Source: Apostichopus japonicus
Taxonomy: Eukaryota > Echinodermata > Holothuroidea > Aspidochirotida > Stichopodidae
NCBI RefSeq assembly: GCF_037975245.1
Contig: NC_092579.1
Span: 2,717,001-2,781,000, forward strand
DNA: 64,000 bases
Reading direction: 5' to 3'
The notes under the pieces were generated by a model that saw only the letters and a program-made list of their open reading frames with translations, was not told the origin of the DNA and did no database searches. Position numbers and translations under genes: made by a program. Shown here one piece after another: positions 47,227 to 58,800 of the stretch (its first letter is position 1; every line of letters starts with the position of its first letter).

Positions 47227-50200
47227 TCAGCGAAACACATAGATGGGTGCACTGTGATCTGGTACGTGTGTCAGATGCAATGACTGATACCTGTAAGAGA
47301 AAAAGAAAAACAGTTAAAGGAGTCAAAAACTCACAAACCATCATTATTGGTCTATGTGATAGAGATAACTGTTTCAAAATACTTCTGCAAAAGAGCTAAG
47401 ATAAATCTTATCCCATTTGGGAGATATCACAGAGTTTAATGTTCCTTCACACACAAGGCTGAAGACTTGATCAAGTCTAAATATGACATCATCGAGCCAC
47501 ATGTGCTGCAATTTCTTTCGTTTTTGTACATTAATTACAATGTTTATTTTCCACTTTGAAAATTTGAAAAGAAAATGGAGAAAGAGGAAAGATTTCAGAT
47601 CCTAGTTTAGCTTTCATGACATCAGAGAATTACACAATCACAGCTCCCAGACACTAATTTTAAGCTATGACATCTCCCGAACTGAACAAGATTATCCTCA
47701 GCTGTTTGATGGAGTTGTTCTTTACCATGATCTCTGTCATATATGAAGCTAAAGGAGGGTTTTTGTCTCCATTAATTGTGAGACTGACTTAAAATGACAT
47801 GAGACATATCTAGTGTTGATGTTACTAAAGAATCTTTCCTTAACTCGCTTGAAAATAATATTTTGCTTAACTCAGAAGGAAGGACAAAGAATTTATGTTT
47901 ATTTGATATAGTCTCCTGCATTAAAGAGAGCCCATGTGGAAAGTTATGTCGAATATCCCAGTCAAAATCACAGGTCTATGAACAGTTTTTCCTTGATTTC
48001 TTGGAGGTGTGTGAGTGAGGGGAGGGGGGGGGAGGAAACGGTGGTTTGAAGGGGGAGTTTAGTGGGTGGAAGAGAGGTACACTTACCATTCTGAGCTTCT
48101 GTGGTAGTAATAACCTTCAATGGATGCCTTTGATTTCTGGTAGCAGATGTAGTAAAACCCAGCAAATGAAGCTCCAGTAATGTCCTTGATTCGGTGATCA
48201 GGGACTAAGAAATGTTCCTGTCAAAACCAACAGCACTTACGACTTAGTAGAGATCGATCAACAATGAAGCTAAGTAGGCAAAAACTAACAAATTTAATTT
48301 ATGATGAACTACGACTAATATCCTTTCATGGACAACTTTCGGGAAAACATTCACTTTAAAATGTGACTGACCATAGGAACATTTAGTACCAGTCCAGTTC
48401 TTATAATTTACTTGGAAAGTGTTGAAGTTTTAGAAAAATGCTCTTTCTCAAATCGCTGTTATTCTTTAGTTCTCAAAAATGGGACAATTGTCTGTATTGA
48501 TCACAGAAGATTTAATATTCATTTATTTACAGCTTCTTGTTTCAGCAAGTTGAGACAGTCTTCTAAGGGCTTGCTCCTCTCTATACAGGATTTTCCTATC
48601 ATGCTTCAGAGCTATCAAACTAACAGTGTGAACACTTCCTAACCTTTATCTGATAGAAATGTGATATTCATACTGCTAATACTTTCAGTACAAGTGCTTT
48701 GAGGCAGGACATAAAGTGGGTTCTATTTTTCCAGCAGATACATTGACTGTAATGATAACTGAAGTTGAAACCTCATCATGTCACTGTTACCACTTGTTCT
48801 TAGGTTGTCATGGTAATCAAACTCCAAACTTCTTACCTTCCACCTCATGAAAACATAATCAGATCTATTCAACTCATCAAAGCTGAATTTGTCTTCGTTA
48901 AAAGTCTTTGCAAATTGGGAAAAGGACTTGAACTGGCTCTGTAATAAATGAGATTGAAATGAAAATATGAAAAAACAACTATTGCATATTAATTTCTCTT
49001 TCACTTTTCTGTCTTTCACCTTGACCAAACATGACATTAATGACAAACTTTATATTTTTATAGTGATATTCTATTCAAAGGATTTTACTGTGGTAAGCCT
49101 CATATTGAACATCAAGTCTCAAAGACTGTAATTTTTGTTGTAATTAAGTAACTTTTAAGTTCACAGAAGTTTAAGTCTCACCCAGTGTTTGTGATCAACT
49201 TCTTCATCTGCTTCCCACTTTCTCGTCAGGAAAGGAAATTTTGGGCTGATGATTTCACCCTCAAAGAATGTCACAAGGACTGGATATTCATCAGTAAGGC
49301 CTCTGATTTTAAGATACCCACATAGGTAGCTACTTTCTTCATCCACATGCTGTCAAATAAATGGAGATAAAGCATACAGAAATGGGCAATGACTAAGTAT
49401 GCCATTTACCAAAGAGGTGCTGCATGTGTACATCTGGTATATAATGTAGCTGTGCGGTGTAACTGGTAAATTTGCGAACAACAGGGCGGTACCAAAATGG
49501 TTCTGAAGATATGACCTGGCAGAATGGATTGTCATCAAAGGTGTGCAACAGATATCCACATACAATAACAATAGGTACTGTAGCAACCTGGGCAAAACTG
49601 TGGCACCAAAGGGATACTGCAGATATGATTATGACCTGACGTTAATTTTGTGTTACTGTACATTAAAATGGGGTACCACATGTACAACATAGTGTACCTG
49701 CGTGTTCAAACAATGGTGCAACAGATATTATATTATCAATAACCAACCCTTTTTAAGTACGGTCGCCATGGTCGCATTGGCGAACACAATTCTCGGCAGG
49801 CGATGAGAATTTCTGGAAAAATTAATGCTAGTCGCCAGCCCTATAACACTGTGGCGATCAGTTTTTGCAAAATTTCACCAATGCTTTACAAAAAACTGAA
49901 ATGTACTTACTGACTAAACGCACATTGCTAAAAAATTAATATTGAATGGATTTCCCTTACAAAACTGTCGATATTATGAAACAAACTACATTCGGCAAAG
50001 CCCTGTTTCCATAGAATGCCTAACAATGAACAGCGTGCACAATACGTACATCAGTTTACAACTGCAGTGTTTAACCCTACTTAAATATCACGGTAGGCTG
50101 GCTTCATGTGTTTCGAATTTTCCCAGGTACCTTGCCAAACAACCCCCTGTCTAACCCCTGTTTTTTAACATTTTTGGCACGTTTCCAAAAAACTTTTCAT

Positions 50201-53200
50201 GGAGTAAACTATTTTGGCTCCACTCTAGAAATTAATTAGGTCAGTCAGTAAAGGATCGGTAAAGTTATGCGAAATATTATCTTAGACGTTCAAGAAAAGT
50301 AGGTAAATATCCCCGTAACATTAGGGTAAGTAAAACACACCTCAAGCCAACTGTTTCCTTCGCATGAACAAAACAATCTATTCCCCATGATACACGAGGC
50401 ACAGTCTACTGTATACCATACAGCATAGCACGATATCAAGGCCTCAATAGCTACAGTATGGCCATCTTTATGAAAGTAAAACTTGCAATCCCATGTTTTA
50501 GGCCACTTGGCATGATTAACTAAATGCTAAATATTGTTTCCATGTCCTTGTAGAGAACGTCAACTTCCCAAAATACAATTTAAGTTGTGTTTTTGTTGTT
50601 ACGTGAGATCCGTAACCGACGAAGTGGTTAGGCTATTTACTATACACTTAACTATGATAGGATATTAATTTTTCCTTTTTTTGTGGAAATTCTAGAAAAC
50701 ACTTTCTTTTTCCCCTGCTCAAAACCAGATGTGGTCTTATGGTTAATTCATAAATGGGTGTACTAGAGCCTTGTTTACATGAAATTAGTTGCATTTAGCA
50801 CGATATGCCAGTTTCGCATGAATTTTTCGAAAGTATTTTGCTCGATCTTTCGTAAAATTTGAAAGGTGTACCAACTTACTTTTCGTACACAATTGGTAAT
50901 TTCTCTACTGATTTTCAGAGTTTTGTTCTCTATACAGTGAATGTTGTAAAGGACGGGTTTTTACGAACTTCAAAAGTCATGAAGTTGATAAACTTTATTT
51001 CTTTTTAACTTTCTTAACCATGGAATGCTAGAATAATATTTACACATAAAACGGAGAAAAGATAATCGCATTTTTTTTCCACATTTCAAATTTCTTTCAC
51101 AAGAAATTATCGTCATTTGTTCAGTCAAAAAAAATTATTGGGATAATAATAATTTTTGATATATCAGGGGCGGATCCAGGGGGGGGGCCCGGGGGGCCCG
51201 GGCCCCCCCTTTTTGAAAATCCTGATTTTTTTTTACCGCGTTCGAGGGAAAGGGCCCCATGCGTGATCAGTGGCGTAGCTACGGGGGGCCTGGGGGCCGA
51301 GGCCCCCATGAAATAGGCTGGCCCCCCCCCACTGGCCCTCCACTGGGAATGGGGTAAAAAAAATGTTGTAAAAAAATAAAAATAAGTGCGATTCACTTAT
51401 ATTTTTTGTTCAATAATTTGGGAAATAGAGTTACACAATTATCTCGTCTGCATCTGGCAGAATAAGAAAATACAATATCTGTAGTAATCATGAGAATGGT
51501 CACACAGCATGGCATGGCAATGGTCGATGTGACGATTGCGACCATATACCACGAACCTTGTTGTGCTGCGCGATATCGATATATGCTGAAAATATGTTCA
51601 GTGCTTCCACCTAGCGCAACAATTGGCTCCGTTTGTACTGAGCCGAGGTATCAGGTTTTCATATATTGCCTCGAATCAAATGAATATGCAGGCGCGGATC
51701 CAGAGGGGGGGTCCAGGGGGTCCGGACCCACCTGTTCTTGGCCAAAAAAAGAGAGAAAAAAAGAGAAAAAAAGAAAGAGAAAAAAAGAAAGAGAAAAAAT
51801 AATTAAATTGAACGCCAATTTTAAACATGTAGGATGTCAGAAAAGCGGTTATCCTCACAGGTCATCCAGGTGTGTCTTTTCCATCAAATTAACTATAGTG
51901 TGCACGCGTGCTACACGTGCCAAAAATGCCTAACGATCTCAATTTTCAGACCGAAAAGTTTCAAACTTGAGGTGGTGTTCTAATTTTTTTTGGGCGGTGA
52001 GGTTACAGAGCGGTAGGCTGCTAGGATGCGCTAACGAATTTTTCATGAGCAAACCCCTCACCCTTCCAGAATCCTGGATCCGGCCCTGCATCAAACAGTG
52101 GTGACGGAACGGGAGGGGATTGGGGGCTAAAGGCATTATGATTTTTGTATCATCTCAACTCATCTGATATGTAATACCATATTTCATAGATTGTTTTTTC
52201 TCATAAATTGAGAAATTGCAGACATGAGATCCATATTTTCAGGCTAGGTACATGCTGCTTAGAATACTCGGGAAGTGCCGTTTCCGGCCATCTGGGGGGT
52301 TTGTAAAGCCAAAAATTTTCTTGTACGCTTCGCGCCAATCGATGATGGCGCTCCGCTTAGATAGTCTTACGTTCAGGTGCGGCTGGACCAGTCAGACCCC
52401 CCCCCCCCTGTCACAGATCCTGAATCCGCCCCTGATATGTCATTGAATATTCCACAAAACAACTTTTTTATGCCCAAGAAACTGTCGAAACATGATTTTC
52501 ACTACTGGTAGAGATATAAAATATTGGGAATTCTGAATTTCCTGCAAACATGCGGCTGTGCCTGTTCAATACTCACTACTGTATCGCCTTAAAAAATGAT
52601 GAGTGGAAATAGTTTCTCCAGGACCGTATCGTATCGTGGGTATCGAGTGCGTCTGATATACGAACGTACGTACGTACGTCTATGATGATATACACTGTAC
52701 TGTACTGATAAAAAACATAGGTGAATTTCACTCCATGGGAGTGATCACTGAGCACATTCCGGTATAAGAGTGAATTTCCACTCCATTGGAGTAAATCTTA
52801 ACTCCTAATAGAGTTATATTCACTCATATTAGGAGTGAGGGTTAACTCCAATAGAGTTAAATTTCACTCTTAATTTGAAGTGCGCCGAGTGATCACTCCA
52901 ATGGAATGAAATCCACTCATTTGTTTTTAGAGTGTTGCTAGATACTGTATATGAAGAAGAAATTTACATACCAATACATGTTATCGGTCATCGATTGGCA
53001 CAAAAAGCCAGATTCTGATGACAGCTGCCTCAAGAAACCCAATAAATGGCCTAATTTGCACCGAGCCACCAATGTGGACCATTACCGAAACATCGATACG
53101 TGTTAGTTTTCCATCCCCTTCCTCTAATGCTATTTAAGTCCACATGTGGGCATATCCTGCAAATCTACCGGTAGCCTACAGGGGTTTGAGTTGGGAGAAA

Positions 53201-54796
53201 GGCCTTGACAGCTTGAAACGACAAATGAAGTTCCCTCAAGTTAAAAGTCTGGCTGAGTTGGCAAGGCCAGTCAGCATGAAAGAGAAAAAACTTTTTTTGC
53301 ATTTCTGTGACCAAAGTTGCACATCTTTTTGGTTGCTATTTTGCCTCACAGGTGCCATCTCCTGCGATCTGGGGGGTGCTGAAATCTCAAATTTTCTCTG
53401 TACGCTCCGCGCCAACCAAGGTGGCGCTCCGCTTAGATAGTAACCTCCGGCCCCCACAAGAAAGAACAGCCCCCCATGGCCCCCACTAAAAAATCCTAGC
53501 TACGCCACTGTGCGTGTAATTTTTTGTAAAATAAATTTGCAAAAAGAGTACACCATCATTCTGATAAAGTGAAGGTGAGAGGGGCACTCTGACTGCATCA
53601 ATAGTCTCCATCTGGAAGGGGGCATCCAAGATGAAATGGCCTGGAGTAGCCTGGTAAAAAGTAGTTTGCATCACCACCTACTCCCCAAAGACGTAAATCC
53701 CAGCTCATTGCTCGAAATTGCAAATATATGCCCGGCACACCATGAATACATGATTTATTGGAAATAAATTTTACTCCAAACTTTCACGAAAAGTAGCACC
53801 AGATTGCACCGAGGACCTCCATATTTTGTGAAATTTTCCAAAGGGGAGGGGGGCACAGACTCCCCTTAGACCCCTCCCCCAGGACGACGATTAGGCATTT
53901 CCCATCTGGGCCCCCCCTTCGGCGAAATCCTGGATCCGCCACTGTATATCGCCCAACCCTATTAGTGCGGGAATTAGAACTTAATTAAATACTATAGTTC
54001 AACGTTAGTGTAGTCAGTACTGACAGTAGTTCTACTTGATGTTGAGCCTAGGCCTAGTGTTTTTTGTACTAATATTTAGCATATCAAAGTGGCGATCACA
54101 TTTTTATTCTGGGCGACCAGAATTTGGGGAAAATAAAGATCTAGTCGCCACAGGATGTTCCTTCTGGCGACCTCATTCACTGGGGAATTAAAAAGGGTTG
54201 TCAATAACACAAAAACAAAGTGGAAGAGAGGGAAGCTACAGAAAATGTAGGCAGTTTGTCGAAAGATTGCTACAGTAATACAAGGATTTCAGAGCAAAGA
54301 AATGTACTCATCACAGTCTACCATTACCATAGTAAAGGTTTGCATTAGTTGAGACAATGCAATTATATGTTACAAAAACTGATTATGGTTATGGACGTAA
54401 TTTTGTGGTTAACATGTCATTATCTTCTTTAAGCCAAGTACCTAGGCCAACTGTAGTACAATGAAATTGGAAAGAACTATTCTCCCACTGCACTAGTCCC
54501 AGACTGAGTCCAGGTAGCGTATTTGTCCAGGTACGCGAATGGAAAAATCCCGTACCCTAACATGCATTTGCAGTAGCGAGACGTCACCTAACCACCCGGT
54601 ACTGCCAGTTACTGGTATTGGTACGTGAACAGCAGCAGACTGTCATTACCTGTAATTCCACTTCAACGTCGTAACTGTTGCCCTTGCTTTTTTGATGACC
54701 TCTAAATTTAGATCCACCATACAGTAAGGATCTTGTTAGTCCTGGCTGAGCAGAATTTTGAGGAGGCAACGGGTAGATATTCACTTCGCCCGGCAT
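47227..54796 (-). CDS. GID4: GID4, substrate receptor of the CTLH/GID E3 ligase
   Basis: Cytosolic/nuclear receptor that recognises proline N-degrons and brings proteins to the GID/CTLH ubiquitin ligase. Exons in transcript order: 54650-54796, 49182-49349, 48837-48938, 48087-48217, 47227-47290. All junctions are GT-AG and in phase: 612 nt, 203 residues plus TGA. The beta-barrel core is fully present: [108 protein letters not shown] and C-terminal [13 protein letters not shown]. Compared with human (about 300 residues) the long, low-complexity N-terminal extension is missing, or the true start lies upstream. Exon 1 starts 1.04 kb from the ATPAF2 ATG on the other strand. Confidence 0.96.
51689..52434. 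mobile_element. 746-bp MITE, deletion derivative of the 33380-35095 element (level 4)
   Basis: Ends CAGGCGCGGATCCAG and CTGAATCCGCCCCTG, with flanks ATATG on both sides (51684-51688, 52435-52439). The left 245 bp matches 33380-33604 and the right 390 bp matches 34706-35095 almost base for base. The transposase-bearing middle is replaced by about 110 bp of unrelated sequence. The open frames inside are not genes. Confidence 0.88.
52700..52940. mobile_element. Small foldback MITE with repeated GAGTGA/ACTCC words
   Basis: The left part GTGAATTTCACTCCATGG..GAGTGATCACTGAGCAC pairs with the right part GCGCCGAGTGATCACTCC..AATGGAATGAAATCCAC. The centre has smaller palindromes (AACTCCTAATAGAGTT, AACTCCAATAGAGTT). 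Outer words AAAAAACATAGG and TTTGTTTTTAGAGTG are consistent with longer arms. Exact limits are uncertain. Confidence 0.65.
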
Positions 54797-55833
54797 TTTG
54801 AAGTCACAGTATCATCCGTGTGTCGTGATTCTATAACTGTTATGCACCCATAAATGTAAAGTTGTAGCTTGTGGGCGGAGCCTACAGTAACAATTGCGCA
54901 ACATTGCACACAGGGATCGCATGTGAAAACCCAAAGTTCAGAAATTGGAGTGGTACTAGTGGTAGTGTGATCGTGTGAATGAACTTTCACGAAACTTATC
55001 GCCCAGTTTAGTGACGAGGACCTCATCTGTTTCATTACACAAAAGGTTGTCGAAAACGTAAATGATAGAAAAGGCACGTTTGATGAAGCTACATGGAACC
55101 TACGTTCAATCAGCGCTATGCCCTTTGATACGTTCGTTAGGCTTACATTATGACACATTAAACCTAGTAGTAGTAATAATAGGGTCTTTTTAAATTTAGG
55201 CAAAGCCTAGCCTATGTTGCACACAACAGAAGTATCCCAGTAGAGTCCAAGTCTGGTTCACTTGTATTTGATATGCACATGATAAAACTGTCACTGAGAA
55301 AAGGAAAAAAAAAGATGGTATGTTATTATCTCAATCTCCTAGCATAGACCAATAAGTAGGCTTACCTAATCACCCTATTCATTCAATGTAGCTTGCTGGT
55401 TAATTTTTCTCCTTTTAAGAAAAGGAATTTAAATTAAAACTGACATTTTCTTGGTGTTAGGAAGTCAACCAAAGTACCAACATCACAAGATCAATTTAGA
55501 CACTTTGCTCTTGGCATTTTATCTCATATCTCATGGATACACATACAAATTTGATTCTTGCTTGCGTTGCAATAAGATTGAGGTTTAAATTTAATAGTGG
55601 AAATAAAACATGCAATATGGAACCATGCAAGATCTTTCTAGTTATTTACATAAATGTATGTTTGTCTATGAATTTGATCTTTACATCACTAAAAATCAAG
55701 TGCATTACAATCTTTGTATTCCTTTTCTACAGACTAGATGTTTGGAAGTGCAGTTGTCATTGTATTTACTGTAATTTAATTCCTGAAGTCATCCTGTCAT
55801 ATGCTGATTAATGAAGATTAAAATATAATCACG
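54797..55833. promoter_or_regulatory. Shared (divergent) promoter region of GID4 and ATPAF2
   Basis: The two start codons face away from each other 1037 bp apart, with no other gene between. Both promoters and 5' UTRs must lie here unless there are distant non-coding exons. I see no clear TATA box at a fixed distance from either start. The minus-strand frame of 140 codons at 54781-55203 has no recognisable homology and is treated as chance. Confidence 0.55.
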
Positions 55834-58800
55834 ATGGTTTTCCAGAAATTGTTAATACCTAACTTTCGGACAGTGCTTTCAAGACATGGAAATCAAGTAC
55901 AGCATCAAGTCCCCATTCAAATGAAAAGGTTCCTCAAAGGTATGGAAGTTTTCTAGATATTTCAGAGGTTGTATTTATTGTATCTCTCTGCTAGTTTTTA
56001 TATATACCTGAAAATATTAAGAAGATATAATATATATATATATTTAAAATGAGGTATGACTGTTTATATCTGTAAATGTGTAATGTATGTATGTTAGCTT
56101 GATTTGAAGCCATTTTTGGTAAAACTTATCTTTGTGTATTGCTGATGTTATTGGCTCCTTATTTGTTGATCAGGCATAATATTCAATAATATAATTTTTA
56201 ATATTAAATTTCTGATCATCCTCTTTTTGACGATATCAGAAATTGGTTTATACTTACAATGTCACAAATAAGAAAATCAACCTCAAGCAATCACCATTAT
56301 CTGCTTCCAGAATGTTTTTGATGGGATTCTAAGTACATGTATGTAATGCATTTCTTTTATTGAAGTCAAGTTCAGACCTACAAGCTAAACCTTTAAAAAA
56401 AACTTATTTTTCAAAAATACTCCTTAAAGCCATTAAAAACCTTTATTTTTATTTTAAGTTTAAAAAAAATAAATTTAAGATTTAGTTTAGAGTAGAAATA
56501 TTGTGTTCAGTCATGCTAACCATTGACCATTAAGGTTTTGTGGACAGCCAGGCATGATTCATGCAGTGATAAAAAACAGACTCACAAACAACAGTTAATG
56601 TAAGTCAGGTATTTTAAATAAGGGCCCAGATTATGTCAAAATGAGAATAGATGGTGAGTATGTTACAAATTAACTTAATTTTGGACCTTCAAAAACCTTT
56701 ATTTTCATGTTTGTAGCCTTTAAAAACCTTTATTTCTTCATTTATAACCTTTAAAAAAAAACCTTTTTTTTGTTGGAGAGCTGCTGGGAGGTCTGCAAAT
56801 TGAAGTTGTTTGATCAGTTGCCTGTTCGGGGTTAAGTTTTGGTAACAGTGTAGTACTGACCATTGCATTTTATAGATTTGTTTTGCTACAGCTTCTGGTA
56901 ATACAAGAGTTTAACTTTGCACATGGATGTATTTCCATGGCCTAAAGTAATTGACGAAAATTAATTTTTCCCAACTCTTGCTTTATCAAAAGTTTCTTTC
57001 AATCCATTACAGATCCAAAGAAATTCTATAAGAATGTCAGCATATCTAAGGCTGATGGCTTGTTTGAAATAAACCTAGACAAGAACAAGCTGAAGACACC
57101 TTTTGGCACGCTTTTCAGGGTACCAACAGAACCTTTGGCAGTTGCTGTGGCAACCGAGTGGGACAGCCAAAAGGAGATGATCAAGAAACATTCAATGTAC
57201 TTGGTAAGATTTTGATTGGTGATGTATTATTACCTGAATGTAATTCAGGATTAGCTCAAAGGGATTTGTCAGATTAATCATGAGTTGGGTTTTGGTGGAC
57301 AATGAACTCAAGGTGTATTAATCAAAGATTTAAGCAGCCTGTTGGAACAATTCTCTAATGCTAATACTGTACTGTATACTGTGCTCCCCTACCATGCATT
57401 GCAGCACTTGTACTGGCAGTATGAACAGTTCCCAACTGTATGCTATAGAAACGATATATTCACGCTGTCATCGTAAGTGCTTTGAAGCATGGACTGAAAG
57501 TACTGTTTAGATAAAAAAAATTGTTCCAACTAAGTAGACCTAAGGTGTTTATTTTAACCTTTGAATTATGTGTCCTTATGATGTCTTTTTGATGAGATCT
57601 GAGATAGTTTGATATCATACCTTATTGCATTTTTACAACTGGGCAAATAGTTTTCTTAAATTCACCTGGTGACCACATTCATCAGCTTTTTCATTGACCT
57701 ATGAATCTTACATAGAAGTAAGTCTTTATTCTATAACAATAACACACAAAATGTCAATAAATAAGCAAATACTGATAACATTATGATACGTTGCCCTCAT
57801 GCTTAAAACTTGTATAGTAACCTTCTTATTATCAGACCAATGTGTAGTAATTACAGACAGACCATTGTTTGTAATACTCTGTTGTTTTTTACTGTTTTCA
57901 GAGCAGCTTTTGAACAAGTATTTTCTATTCCTTATTATAGACCAGTTTATGTAATACTGCCATAGACAACCCAACAGAAAGAAGCAAGGAGACAGTTATT
58001 CAGTCTGTCTTACGGTTTCTGGAGACAGATACATTATGGTAAGTTACAGAGCATAATGTCTCCTTGAACGTAATAGGCACTCATTTACATAAGTAGCCGT
58101 TTTTCTCACCTTCCTGTTTAAATATTTCAGGACTCTGATTTTTAAATATGTAGTTGTAAACGTTTAAAGTCCTCACCTTCTCCTGAGTCTGAGATGTTAG
58201 TAAAACTTCAGTGAGAATCATTAAAAGGTCACCAAGGGTTTGTTTTCTTTGATATTCCCATTTTACCTCCATTTTGACCCTATATTTATAAGACTGGAAT
58301 AATTCATCAATGAATCTCAACAGTAACCTGTCTTTGACAATATATTTTTTATTCGACACCATCAGCTTTAGGTTGGATGAACCACCAGAGCTTGCAGAGT
58401 TACAAACCAACCATTGGGATCCTGTTATTCAATGGTTCAATGACAGATACTCAGCTGATATCAAACCAACCACAGGTATCATATCTCCTACTATAGCAGA
58501 GGAAACACTAGAGAACCTAAAAGGTCATTTGAGGTCACACAACGAATGGGCTCTTGTAGGTAATGACTTCTACAGACTAGAGATGTCTTCAGCTATGCAA
58601 GTAAAATTTGTCATAGTAGCTTACCAGGCACCTTATAGTTTATAAATTAGAAAGTTTTACACTTGGTCAAGTTTTTAGTGCTGCATGTGAATGGATGTCA
58701 AGGTTCTCATATCTCCCAATGGTTTTGCCGAGCTGTTTTGTTATATTGTGCTTCAGTAGCATCTGTCATTAAAGTTAGGGTTGTTTCATTTGAGAATGTT

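Larger units (their letters stand above)
51268..53510. mobile_element. Element with CAGTGGCGTAGCTA ends (level 3)
   Basis: The left end CAGTGGCGTAGCTACGG and right end CCTAGCTACGCCACTG are inverted repeats of 14 bp. The flanks TGCGTGAT and TGCGTGTA agree in 6 of 8 bases, so an 8-bp duplication has drifted or is 6 bp. It contains near its right end GTACGCTCCGCGCCAACCAA and GGTGGCGCTCCGCTTAGATA (53398-53440), a motif shared with other elements in the window. Confidence 0.7.
51165..53944. mobile_element. Element with CAGGGGCGGATCCAG ends and 5-bp duplication (level 2)
   Basis: The left end CAGGGGCGGATCCAG and right end CTGGATCCGCCACTG are inverted repeats with one mismatch. The flanks are TATAT (51160-51164, 53945-53949). 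The termini are close to those of the 33380-35095 element, which also made a 5-bp duplication. After removing the inner insertion only about 540 bp is its own. Because the flank is an AT run, the duplication is less certain than the others. Confidence 0.7.
49744..54200. mobile_element. Outer hAT-type element in GID4 intron 1 (level 1 of nest)
   Basis: Ends CAACCCTTTTTAA and TTAAAAAGGGTTG are inverted repeats. The flanks TCAATAAC (49736-49743 and 54201-54208) are a perfect 8-bp duplication. Subterminal words with GGTCGCC / GGCGACC also mirror each other. Its own unique sequence is about 1.4 kb on the left and 0.25 kb on the right, and the rest is inserted elements. No transposase recognised. 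Confidence 0.85.

Noticed and set aside
51490-51933. 147-codon plus-strand frame
   Set aside because: It crosses the left boundary of the MITE at 51689 and includes its purine-rich low-complexity tract; not a gene.
54781-55203. 140-codon minus-strand frame overlapping the GID4 start region
   Set aside because: It runs through the divergent promoter, overlaps the GID4 ATG in another frame, and has no recognisable homology.
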